A stretch of DNA of 50,852 nucleotides from Candidatus Gastranaerophilales bacterium (GTDB lineage Bacteria; Cyanobacteriota; Vampirovibrionia; Gastranaerophilales; Gastranaerophilaceae). Shown here piece after piece: positions 43,634 to 50,832 of this stretch. The stretch covers positions 1 to 50,852 of the forward strand of contig CANPZB010000007.1 of the NCBI GenBank assembly GCA_947588755.1, read 5' to 3'. A model generated the notes under the pieces. It was not told where the DNA came from. It did not search any database and worked only from the letters and a program-made list of their open reading frames with translations. The position numbers and the translations under genes are program-made. Positions within the stretch are counted from its first letter, which is position 1, and each line of letters starts with the position of its first letter.

Positions 43634-44269
43634 TTAAAGTTCTTTGAAAGTTTTAAAATGTGTTTTGCAGACTTCATGAAGTCTTTCTTTGCCGTATTTT
43701 TGAATAAACAGAGCTGCCGTATCTTTTACAAGGGGAGAACAGCCTTTTTGAAAAATCATATCGAAGGTTTTTCCCATTGCGTCGAGTTTTTGTACGAATG
43801 CGGCTCTTGCAAGCACCGATGCGGAAGCAACTGCAATATCGCTTTCGGCTTTTATCATTTGTTTTAATTCAATGCTTTTACCGTTTTTCATCAATGCGTT
43901 TTCTATATAGCTTTCATCGCCGAACTTGTCGGAAAGTGCATAACTGCAGCGGCTACTGTTAAGAATGTTTTCTATTGCTCTGGCATGTCCCCAGGCAAGA
44001 AGTTTGTTCAAATTTCTTATGCCGGAGTATAGCTCGTTGTACCTCTGATTTGAAATTATTATAACGGAATGCGGAGCATTTTTTTTAATTTCCGTTGATA
44101 AACTTAAAATTTTCTTATCGGTAAGTTTTTTACTGTCTTTTATTCCGAGGTTACGAAAAATTTCGGCGGATTTTTCATTAACAAGAACTCCCGCAATAAC
44201 AAGCGGTCCGAAAAAATCGCCTTTTCCCGATTCGTCAGTTCCTATATGTGGTATGAATTGTTGTTCCAT
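43634..44269 (-). CDS. rnhC: Ribonuclease HIII (short form)
   Basis: A 211-residue type 2 RNase H that cuts RNA in RNA-DNA hybrids. The N-terminal motif GTDESGKGDFFGPLV is the HIII form (GTDESGKG), not the RnhB form; D12 and E13 are catalytic, followed by IKDSKKLTD and later DEDD acidic residues. Most HIII enzymes have an extra N-terminal TBP-like domain of about 90 residues; this one starts directly at the catalytic core. The start at 44269 gives the family N-terminus, with an AGGA site; an in-frame GTG upstream is less likely. It is 27 bases after recF. Confidence 0.85.
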   Translation of the reverse strand: MEQQFIPHIGTDESGKGDFFGPLVIAGVLVNEKSAEIFRNLGIKDSKKLTDKKILSLSTEIKKNAPHSVIIISNQRYNELYSGIRNLNKLLAWGHARAIENILNSSRCSYALSDKFGDESYIENALMKNGKSIELKQMIKAESDIAVASASVLARAAFVQKLDAMGKTFDMIFQKGCSPLVKDTAALFIQKYGKERLHEVCKTHFKTFKEL

Positions 44270-44296
44270 AGATATCCATCCTAACACAAAATAAGT

Positions 44297-45403
44297 TTAT
44301 TCGTATTTTAATTCGCCGTCATGGATTTTGTATATTTTTACATCCCGCAAAAATTCATTTTCAAACAGCAGTGTATCAACAGAGGTTATGATTGTCTGAA
44401 TATTTGAATTTATGGATTTTAAAAGATAATTTTGCCTGATATCATCCAATTCCGCAAGAACATCATCCAGCAGAAGTATCGGTTCATCACCGGTTTTTTC
44501 GGTAATTATATCCAACTCCGAAAGTTTCAGCGAAAGAACAATTGTCCTTTGCTGACCTTGTGAAGCGTATTTTGCCGCATCTTTACCGTTAATTTTAAAA
44601 ATTACATCATCTCTGTGCGGACCTACACATGACAGACCGCGGCGTAATTCTTCCTGCTTATATTCTTCAAGTGCTTTTTTGAAACCCTCTGCTATTTCGC
44701 TTATATTTTCTCCGCTGCCGTATTCACAATCGTATTCGACGGATAAATTTTCGGAGTCGCTGATTTTGTAATGTTTTTCTCTTGCAGTTTTTTCGATTTC
44801 CCTGAGAAATTTTTTCCTCAAATAAATTATATTGCTGCCCGTAATCACAAGTTGTTCGTTGTAAACGTCAATTAATGTTTCGTTGAGTGTTCCGTTTTTC
44901 AGAAAATCTTTCAGGCAGTTATTTTTTTGTATTCTTATTTTGTCATACTTGGAAATTCTGTCATCATAGGCGGGATAAATTTGTGAGATGGCTCTGTCAA
45001 GCCAATCCCTTCTGTCCGAAGGAGTTCCGCGTAACAGCATTAAATCGGCACTCGAAAATAAAACTGTTTTTAATACGGCTTTAAAATTTTTTGGTGTTGT
45101 TTTCAGTCCGTTAATTCGCAGTTCACGTTTTTTTTCACGATTGTAACTGTATATTAAATCGACTTCCGTACCTGATTTTAACACAGTGGTTTCTGCCTGA
45201 GTCATGTCGGAGTCGAAATTGATTAATTCAATTGTATTTGCGGTTCGGGGAGATTTTAAGGTCGATAAAAAATACAAACTCTCAAGTATGTTGGTTTTTC
45301 CCTGTGCATTTTTACCGATAATCAGGATTTTGTTAAAATTCAGATTTAATTCCAAATTCTTGCAATTCCTGTAATTTAAGAGTTTTAAATCCCTAATCCT
45401 CAT
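44297..45403 (-). CDS. recF: DNA replication/repair protein RecF
   Basis: A 368-residue SMC-like ATPase that loads RecA at single-strand gaps. The start MRIRDLKLLNYRN is the canonical RecF N-terminus; an in-frame start 16 codons earlier does not fit. Walker A is GKNAQGKTN (about residue 30-38), the signature motif is ASQGQQRTIVLSLKL, and Walker B is ILLLDDVLAELD. A TATAAT hexamer (45410-45415) sits exactly six bases before the ATG with no ribosome site, so the mRNA appears leaderless. Unlike many genomes it is not next to dnaN or gyrB here. rnhC follows. Confidence 0.95.
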   Translation of the reverse strand: MRIRDLKLLNYRNCKNLELNLNFNKILIIGKNAQGKTNILESLYFLSTLKSPRTANTIELINFDSDMTQAETTVLKSGTEVDLIYSYNREKKRELRINGLKTTPKNFKAVLKTVLFSSADLMLLRGTPSDRRDWLDRAISQIYPAYDDRISKYDKIRIQKNNCLKDFLKNGTLNETLIDVYNEQLVITGSNIIYLRKKFLREIEKTAREKHYKISDSENLSVEYDCEYGSGENISEIAEGFKKALEEYKQEELRRGLSCVGPHRDDVIFKINGKDAAKYASQGQQRTIVLSLKLSELDIITEKTGDEPILLLDDVLAELDDIRQNYLLKSINSNIQTIITSVDTLLFENEFLRDVKIYKIHDGELKYE

Positions 45404-45503
45404 AAAAAAATTATACCTCAAATAAATGATTTGTAATTTAACTATGGACAAATAATGAATTTTTAATATAATATACTTGTAAGTCTGATAAAGGGAACTA
45501 AAA

Positions 45504-45758
45504 ATGATACCGGTTATTAGCGAAGAAAATTCAGCGGCTGTATTCAGTCAGATATTTAAGGATATGCCCGAGTGGCGTAAAAAAATGATACACTACATAA
45601 AAGAGGAAAATCCCGAAATAAATACTGCTATAATTGAAGCTGCAAATAATACAGATTTGGATCCCAAGGCTGTTGCATTAGGAGCATATATGACATATAC
45701 TCTTATTGAAACGGCAATAAATGAGACTGAAGCGTTTATGAAATTTGAGGAAAAGTAG
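45504..45758 (+). CDS. Small hypothetical protein upstream of pilT
   Basis: An 84-residue acidic, helical protein I do not recognise (PEWRKKMIHYIKEENPEI, then LDPKAVALGAYMTYTLIETA). No cysteines, signal peptide or membrane helix. AGGGA precedes the ATG. It ends five bases before the pilT start, and pilT has no good ribosome site of its own, so translation is coupled. A role in pilus retraction is inferred from context only. Confidence 0.75.
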   Translation: MIPVISEENSAAVFSQIFKDMPEWRKKMIHYIKEENPEINTAIIEAANNTDLDPKAVALGAYMTYTLIETAINETEAFMKFEEK

Positions 45759-45763
45759 AGACT

Positions 45764-46831
45764 ATGTTAATTGAAGAATTGTTGGAAAAACTTGTAGCGG
45801 ACGGCGGCTCTGACTTGCACATATCAAGCGGATTGCCTCCGGTAGGCAGGGTTGACGGTAAACTGCAGAGATTTGATTTGCCGCCTTTAAGCCCTGATGA
45901 TGTTGAAACTCTGTTATTTCCCATGTTGTCAAATGAACAGAGAAGAACTTTAGAACAAAATTGGGAACTTGACTTCTCTTACGGTATTGAAGGCTTAAGC
46001 AGATTCAGGGTTAACTTTTATAAAGATAAAGGTAATTATGCAGCCGCATTCAGAACGATTACGTCAATAGTTCCTTCTTTTGATAAGCTGGGTTTGCCTG
46101 ATATCGTCAGAAAAACCGCGGAAAAACCGCGTGGTCTTGTTCTTGTTACAGGTCCTACAGGTTCAGGTAAATCTACAACACTTGCCGCAATGATTGACTA
46201 TATAAATACAAACAGAGCGGAACACATTCTTACGATTGAAGACCCTATAGAATTTGTACACACTTCAAAGCAGAGTATAATTCACCAGCGTGAACTCGGT
46301 ATGGATACAAGGTCATTTGCTAACGCACTTAAATCAGCACTTCGTGAAGACCCTGATATCATTCTGGTAGGCGAAATGCGTGACCATGAAACAATAGCAC
46401 TTGCTCTGACGGCTGCTGAAACTGGTCACCTTGTTTTCGGAACACTTCACACCTCGTCAGCAGCACAAACAATTGACCGTATTATCGACGTTTTCCCTGA
46501 AGGACAGCAGCAGCAAATCCGTGTTCAGTTAGCAAACTCTCTTGTAGCGGTTTTTGCTCAAACACTTTTGCCGAGACTTCAGCCTGACGGCTCTAAAAAA
46601 GGTCGTATTATGGCTCAGGAAATAATGATTGTTACTTCCGCGATTGCGAACTTAATTCGTGAAGCTAAAGCGGCACAGATATACTCTACTATTCAGATGA
46701 ATCAGGGGCTTGGCATGCAAACTCTTGAAATGGCATTAAGTAATTTATACAAACAAAAATTGATTACCTTCGAAGATGCACTTTCAAGATCGTCCAGACC
46801 TGATGAATTGAAACGACAGATACAAAATTAA
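45764..46831 (+). CDS. pilT: Type IV pilus retraction ATPase PilT
   Basis: A 355-residue hexameric ATPase that drives pilus retraction. Walker A is TGPTGSGKSTT (about 129-139), the Asp box is ILTIEDPIEF, Walker B is DIILVGEMRD with conserved Glu, and the His box is HLVFGTLHT. The C-terminal PilT-type sequence AIANLIREAKAAQIYS is the A-I-R-N-L-I-R-E motif of retraction ATPases, here with A-N. It supports twitching or DNA uptake together with the pilin genes at 23242 and 50384. It is the second gene of a two-gene unit and is followed by a terminator. Confidence 0.97.
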   Translation: MLIEELLEKLVADGGSDLHISSGLPPVGRVDGKLQRFDLPPLSPDDVETLLFPMLSNEQRRTLEQNWELDFSYGIEGLSRFRVNFYKDKGNYAAAFRTITSIVPSFDKLGLPDIVRKTAEKPRGLVLVTGPTGSGKSTTLAAMIDYINTNRAEHILTIEDPIEFVHTSKQSIIHQRELGMDTRSFANALKSALREDPDIILVGEMRDHETIALALTAAETGHLVFGTLHTSSAAQTIDRIIDVFPEGQQQQIRVQLANSLVAVFAQTLLPRLQPDGSKKGRIMAQEIMIVTSAIANLIREAKAAQIYSTIQMNQGLGMQTLEMALSNLYKQKLITFEDALSRSSRPDELKRQIQN

Positions 46832-46849
46832 TTATTATTTCAGATAATC

Positions 46850-46882
46850 AAAAGTCCTTTCGTTACGGGAAGGACTTTTTTG
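46850..46882 (+). terminator. Terminator after pilT
   Basis: AAAAGTCCTTTC pairs with GGGAAGGACTTTT around GTTAC and runs into T residues. Confidence 0.9.
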
Positions 46883-46944
46883 TTGAAAATATTTGTTTGT
46901 GGTAATATTTAAGTTACGGGAACACATAAAAAGGAAATAATACA

Positions 46945-48477
46945 ATGGCACAACAAATTCATGAGCCTGTTTCGGGCAAAGAACAAATACGACAAACAAG
47001 AATACAAAAACTTACGGATTTGGCTGACAGAGGTATAAATCCGTATCCTTACAAGTTTGATAAAGATATTTATGCCGCTGATTTGCAGGAAAAATATAAA
47101 AATCTTGATGCGGGCGTTGAAACCGAAGATAGATATTCGGTAGCCGGCAGAGTCATGGCTATTAGAAATACGGGCATGTTTATAGATTTAATGGACCCGA
47201 CGGGTAAAATCCAAATTTTTTCTCATAAAGAAAATCTTTCGGAAGATGACATGAAAACCTTAAAAACTCTGGATATTGGCGATATTGCAGGCTTTACGGG
47301 GACCGTAAGAAGAACTCCCCGCGGAGAACTTTCTATAAAAGCACAGTCTTTAAAACTTTTGTCAAAGGCTCTTTTACCTTTGCCCAATAAACAAATCAGC
47401 AAAGAAAAAATGGAAGAACTTTCTCATTTTCACGGACTGAGCGATGTTGAATTGAAATACCGCCAACGCTACGTTGATTTGATAGTTAACGAGGACAGCC
47501 GTGATACCTTTAAAAAAAGAAGTTTAATTATTCAAAAAATAAGAGAATTTTTAGCTCAAAAGGGTTATATGGAAGTTGAAACTCCAATATTACAAACAAT
47601 GGCTTCGGGTGCCAATGCAAGACCGTTCAATACTCATCATAATGCATTGGAAATGGATTTGACTCTCCGCATAGCTTTGGAATTATACTTAAAAAGGCTT
47701 ATAGTGGGCGGTGTTTCCGAAAGGGTTTATGAAATCGGAAAATGTTTCCGTAATGAAGGTATTGACACGAGACATAACCCCGAATTTACCATGATAGAAC
47801 TTTATCAGGCTTATGCCGATTATAATGATATGATGGAGCTTACCGAAAATATGGTAGCTTATGTTGCCAAAGAAGTTTTGGGTACACTGAAAATTCAATA
47901 CGGTGAAAATGAAATTGATTTGACTCCGCCGTGGGACAGAAAAACCATGCTCGGGGCGATTAAAGATGCTACGGGAGTGGATTTTATGGAAATTTATACC
48001 CCCGAGCATGCAGTACAAACGGCAAGAAGTTTAAATGTTCAGGTTGAGGATAACATGAACTGGGGACAGGTTGTGGAAGCTGTTTTTGAAGAAAAAGTCG
48101 AACCCGGACTAATTCAGCCTTGTCATATTATAGATTACCCGAGAGAAATTTCTCCGCTGGCAAAAGTTCACAGAGACAACGACAGGTTAACCGAACGCTT
48201 TGAAACAAGAGTTAACGGTTGGGAAATAGCCAATGCGTTTTCCGAATTAACCGATCCTATCGACCAGAGAATGCGTTTTGAGGCTCAGGCACAGGCAAAA
48301 GCGTTGGGTGATGAAGAAGCAATGGAAATTGACGAGGACTTTATAAACGCTCTTGAATACGGAATGCCTCCCACGGGCGGTATGGGAATGGGTATTGACA
48401 GACTTGTAATGCTCCTGACAAATTCGCCGTCCATAAGAGATGTAATAGCATTCCCGACAATGAGAAATAAGGATTAA
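46945..48477 (+). CDS. lysS: Lysyl-tRNA synthetase, class II
   Basis: A 510-residue class IIb synthetase. An OB-fold anticodon-binding domain is at about 60-160 (VAGRVMAIRNTGMFIDLMD). Motif 1 has VDLIVNEDSRDTFKKRS, motif 2 FRNEGIDTRHNPEFTMIELY, motif 3 GMGIDRLVMLLT. An AAGGA site precedes the ATG. It stands alone between two terminators. Length and motif order are standard for the enzyme. Confidence 0.97.
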   Translation: MAQQIHEPVSGKEQIRQTRIQKLTDLADRGINPYPYKFDKDIYAADLQEKYKNLDAGVETEDRYSVAGRVMAIRNTGMFIDLMDPTGKIQIFSHKENLSEDDMKTLKTLDIGDIAGFTGTVRRTPRGELSIKAQSLKLLSKALLPLPNKQISKEKMEELSHFHGLSDVELKYRQRYVDLIVNEDSRDTFKKRSLIIQKIREFLAQKGYMEVETPILQTMASGANARPFNTHHNALEMDLTLRIALELYLKRLIVGGVSERVYEIGKCFRNEGIDTRHNPEFTMIELYQAYADYNDMMELTENMVAYVAKEVLGTLKIQYGENEIDLTPPWDRKTMLGAIKDATGVDFMEIYTPEHAVQTARSLNVQVEDNMNWGQVVEAVFEEKVEPGLIQPCHIIDYPREISPLAKVHRDNDRLTERFETRVNGWEIANAFSELTDPIDQRMRFEAQAQAKALGDEEAMEIDEDFINALEYGMPPTGGMGMGIDRLVMLLTNSPSIRDVIAFPTMRNKD

Positions 48478-48498
48478 CAAAAAAAAAAGTTTTGAACT

Positions 48499-48543
48499 GA
48501 ACCCTAAAAACCTGACAAAGTAAAAAAGTCGGTTTTAGGGTTC
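48499..48543. terminator. Long hairpin terminator after lysS
   Basis: GAACCCTAAAA pairs with TTTTAGGGTTC, with CC-GAC/GTC-GG continuing inside, around a loop AAAGTAAAAAA. A T-rich stretch follows 20 bases on; the converging yraN gene ends nearby. Confidence 0.75.
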
Positions 48544-48567
48544 CGGTTCATTTTATAATCGGCTTTT

Positions 48568-48909
48568 TTATACATTTTTTTGGTGTTCTATTTTTAATTC
48601 GGGTTTGAGAGTGATACCGATGACATCAATTCTGTAATCTTTTACGGTATGCTCTTGCAGGTAATTATATACTCCCGTTTTTATGTTTTCATATTTTGTT
48701 TTCGTTATCGCTTCAAAAGGTGTTCCGTAATTATCGTTTTTTCTGGTTTTAACTTCAACAAACACGGTTGTATTCTTATATTTTGCGATAATATCAATTT
48801 CGCAAAATCTTGAATAATGCTTATTTCTTTCTAAAATTTCATACCCTTGTTTTTCTAGATATCGGCAAGCCAAATCTTCGCCTGCGTCACCGATTTTTCT
48901 GTTATTCAT
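48568..48909 (-). CDS. yraN: YraN/UPF0102 family nuclease-like protein
   Basis: A 113-residue member of the YraN family, a Holliday-junction-resolvase-like endonuclease fold. The PD-(D/E)xK core is seen as GEDLACRYLEKQGYEIL, FCEIDIIAKY (catalytic Asp) and VFVEVKTRKN (E-x-K). The ATG overlaps the queF stop by four bases (ATGA), with a GGGAG site inside queF. The role is unknown, possibly DNA repair or uptake. Confidence 0.9.
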   Translation of the reverse strand: MNNRKIGDAGEDLACRYLEKQGYEILERNKHYSRFCEIDIIAKYKNTTVFVEVKTRKNDNYGTPFEAITKTKYENIKTGVYNYLQEHTVKDYRIDVIGITLKPELKIEHQKNV

Positions 48910-49796
48910 TGTTTAACTCCCGCTCTTGCAAAAATGTTCAAGTTTGTCAGTTCTTCATAGTCATTTACCGAACAATTTTTACTGTATCTTACCGGGCTGA
49001 TATCTATTCCTCCGCGTCTTGTATATAAGGCACATACCATAATCCCGTCGTCCTTATTCAAAATATCAAAAAGCCTTTTATAAATCATCTCACAGCATTC
49101 TTCGTGAAAATGGTTTTCGGAACGGAAAGAACAAAGATATTTTAAAATACTGTCCTCTTTAATATGTTTTTCCGACTCATAATAAATATAAATATCGCCA
49201 AAGTCAGGCTGCTGCGTAATACGGCAATTGGAACGCAGCGAATCAAACATCAGACGGTATTCTTTTTTGTCTTTCAATTCCGTTTGTAAGATTTCGGGTG
49301 CTTCTTTAAATTTGTCCGTTTTAAAATTATTTTCGTCAATAATATCTTTGATGTTTATATAATTTTGAAAAATCTCAACTTTTTTGGTGTTATTTTCAAT
49401 AAAATTAATATTCACTTCTGTTTCCAGCTTTGCGGATAAATCATTTTCTATTATTTTTTTACATAATTCAAGGCACTCGGCGGAGTTGTTACCGAAACGC
49501 GACATATTAAACGAATTAAAATAGAGTTTTAAAGATTTTGATTCAATAATATACTTGCTTTCACAGCTGTATTTAATCTTAACGGGTTTTGTAATCGGAA
49601 TTCCGCTTTGAGTCAACACGGAGAACTCGTACGCATGCCAGACATCAACTCCCGAAAAAGGCAGGTTTTTGCTTTCAATATTATAATTTTTGCGGTTTTC
49701 GTCTCTGGGTACCGCAACTAATATCGACGGGTCGTAATTGTTGCTTATAGTGACTTTTTTGCCTAAATATTTTGATGCGATTTTGTCCGTAAGCAT
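48906..49796 (-). CDS. queF: NADPH-dependent preQ0 reductase QueF (long form)
   Basis: A 296-residue queuosine-pathway enzyme that reduces 7-cyano-7-deazaguanine to preQ1. It is the two-domain long form like E. coli: the N-terminal half has LPFSGVDVWHAYEFS and ESKSLKLYFNSFN, and the C-terminal half has RSNCRITQQPDFGDIYI (catalytic Cys), FRSENHFHEECCE and YTRRGGIDISP. The ATG at 49796 gives the family start (MLTDKIASKYLGKK); an extension of 16 residues upstream is not typical. TATAAT (49803-49808) lies six bases before the ATG and there is no ribosome site, so the mRNA looks leaderless. Confidence 0.94.
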   Translation of the reverse strand: MLTDKIASKYLGKKVTISNNYDPSILVAVPRDENRKNYNIESKNLPFSGVDVWHAYEFSVLTQSGIPITKPVKIKYSCESKYIIESKSLKLYFNSFNMSRFGNNSAECLELCKKIIENDLSAKLETEVNINFIENNTKKVEIFQNYINIKDIIDENNFKTDKFKEAPEILQTELKDKKEYRLMFDSLRSNCRITQQPDFGDIYIYYESEKHIKEDSILKYLCSFRSENHFHEECCEMIYKRLFDILNKDDGIMVCALYTRRGGIDISPVRYSKNCSVNDYEELTNLNIFARAGVKQ

Positions 49797-49856
49797 ATCA
49801 AAATTATAACAAATAAATTTTTTTAATAAAATCACACAAATCAAAAAAGAAATTTA

Positions 49857-49928
49857 CGGCGGTAACGGGGATTGAACCCGTGTCAACAGAATGAGAATCT
49901 GCTATCCTAACCACTAGACGATACCGCT
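49857..49928 (-). tRNA. tRNA-Glu(CTC)
   Basis: Anticodon stem GCAGA/TCTGT with loop TTCTCAT gives CTC. The D-arm TCGTCTAGTGGTTAGGAT is the typical Glu type and the T-loop is TTCAATC. The acceptor stem has six good pairs (GCGGTA/TACCGC); in this frame position 1 is A opposite C72, a mismatch, with discriminator G and no encoded CCA. Length is 72 bases. Confidence 0.85.
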
Positions 49929-50048
49929 TTACCGTTATTATAACACGAACAAATTCCCGTATTGAAGTTTTTAACTTTTTTTGCATTAGACAATTAGAGA
50001 AAGTTTACTTGCAAATATGAAATTGGTTGGTAATAAAGGCTGTAAATC

Positions 50049-50056
50049 GGGGGGGG
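50049..50056. repeat. Run of eight G residues
   Basis: An uninterrupted G8 tract in an AT-rich gap between tRNA-Glu and the small HTH gene. Such tracts can change length by slippage. No coding frame covers it. The 141-base gap otherwise holds nothing I can name. Confidence 0.5.
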
Positions 50057-50069
50057 CTAAACTGCAAAC

Positions 50070-50276
50070 TTAATTTTTTTTGATTTCAAAATGATAACCC
50101 AGAATATCCAGAATTTCCAAAGCTTCTTTCAATGTTATACTTTTGCGGATTAATTTTCCGGACAAACTGTTTATTGTATACTTTTTGCCTGTTTTTTCAG
50201 TCATAAGTATTGCCAGCTGTTTAAACGTGACAGCCTCGCGTGCCATATAATACTTGATGTCATTACGAATATCCAT
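50070..50276 (-). CDS. Small HTH-type protein, paralogue of 20315-20539, leaderless
   Basis: A 68-residue basic protein with the same pattern as the 74-residue protein at 20315-20539: a helix near the N-terminus (VTFKQLAILMTEKTGKKYT), then LSGKLIRKSITLKEALEILD and ILGYHFEIKKN. The promoter reads TTTTCA, 17 bases, TATAAT (50288-50283), and the ATG follows after exactly six bases, the same spacing as in its paralogue. No Shine-Dalgarno site. It is divergent from the interrupted prepilin gene, whose promoter carries a palindrome over the start site. It may be the regulator of that promoter. Confidence 0.72.
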   Translation of the reverse strand: MDIRNDIKYYMAREAVTFKQLAILMTEKTGKKYTINSLSGKLIRKSITLKEALEILDILGYHFEIKKN

Positions 50277-50294
50277 TTATAAATTATATTTTAC

Positions 50295-50343
50295 TTGACT
50301 TTATATGAAAAACGTGTTATTATATTCTTAATGAATTAAGAAT
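50295..50343 (+). promoter_or_regulatory. Promoter and operator of the interrupted prepilin gene
   Basis: TTGACT (50295-50300), 17 bases, TATTAT (50318-50323). A perfect inverted repeat, ATTCTTAAT-GA-ATTAAGAAT (50324-50343), covers the predicted start site. It is placed where a repressor would block transcription. Confidence 0.75.
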
Positions 50344-50383
50344 TTTATTCATGTATTGAGAATAATATCAATGAGGTGATACA

Positions 50384-50470
50384 ATGTTACAAAAATCGGT
50401 AATTTTCGGGACTGTTAAAAATAAATCCGCCTTTACTCTCGCAAATGGTGCTACGCAGCGGATTTGCTGA
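50384..50470 (+). pseudogene. Prepilin gene cut off after its AFTLA leader
   Basis: A near-perfect ribosome site (GAGGTGAT, three bases before ATG) and a good promoter lead into 28 codons: MLQKSVIFGTVKNKSAFTLA, then NGATQRIC and a TGA. The first 20 residues are a prepilin leader like that of the pilin at 23242-23994 (Ala at -1, Phe+1), but the E-V-L-I-T-L continuation is missing and GC-rich sequence follows. Transcription and translation signals are intact, so the loss is recent or the short peptide is used. The pilin body may resume beyond the right edge. Confidence 0.65.
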
Positions 50471-50653
50471 CGGACGGAGTGTAAACGAGTCCGGATAGCG
50501 GATTGCGAGCTGAGGGCGAGGCTTGGTGGCAAAATGACGAAGTCATTGCAGACACCAACCGCAGACCCGTTAAACGCGAGCAACCAAGAGGCGAACAGAT
50601 TGTGCATACTGTGGCATAGCCACAAATGCGAAACTCTGTGAGCGGGGAGTAAA
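50432..50653. mobile_element. GC-rich insertion-like element with TTTACTC/GAGTAAA ends
   Basis: From just inside the prepilin leader the base composition jumps to about half GC. The segment is bounded by the inverted ends TTTACTC(TCGC) at 50432-50442 and (GCGGG)GAGTAAA at 50642-50653. It holds the internal repeat GCGGATT (50458 and 50498 region). It has no transposase or credible frame; a 96-residue reading frame on the minus strand matches nothing. It looks like a short non-autonomous element or a dispersed repeat. The exact ends and target duplication are uncertain. Confidence 0.45.
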
Positions 50654-50660
50654 TCCAAGA

Positions 50661-50832
50661 TGTTTCAGGATCTTAAACATACATTATCTTTGCAAACAGA
50701 CATTTTATATAGGTTATGGTACGGAATGACATGTGTCCTTGTCACCCTTGAACCACCATGTCATGGTAAACCCCACACATGTCATCCTGAACTTGTTTCA
50801 GGATCTTATTTCGTGGCATTGGTTCAGTATCT
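50661..50832. repeat. Cluster of dispersed-repeat-like hairpins
   Basis: The perfect 15-base direct repeat TGTTTCAGGATCTTA occurs at 50661-50675 and 50794-50808, and a near copy (TTCAGTATCTTA) at about 50823-50834. ATCCTGAA-CTTGT-TTCAGGAT (50784-50804) is a hairpin. TGACATGTGT (50727-50736) and ACACATGTCA (50775-50784) are perfect inverted partners. Together with the preceding GC-rich segment this resembles a REP-type repeat array. No gene is seen from 50471 to the right edge. Confidence 0.6.

Noticed and set aside
50368-50658. 96-residue reading frame on the minus strand over the GC-rich segment
   Set aside because: No ribosome site, no recognisable family, and it lies antisense to a prepilin leader with clear start signals; it is best explained by the low stop-codon density of GC-rich repeat DNA.
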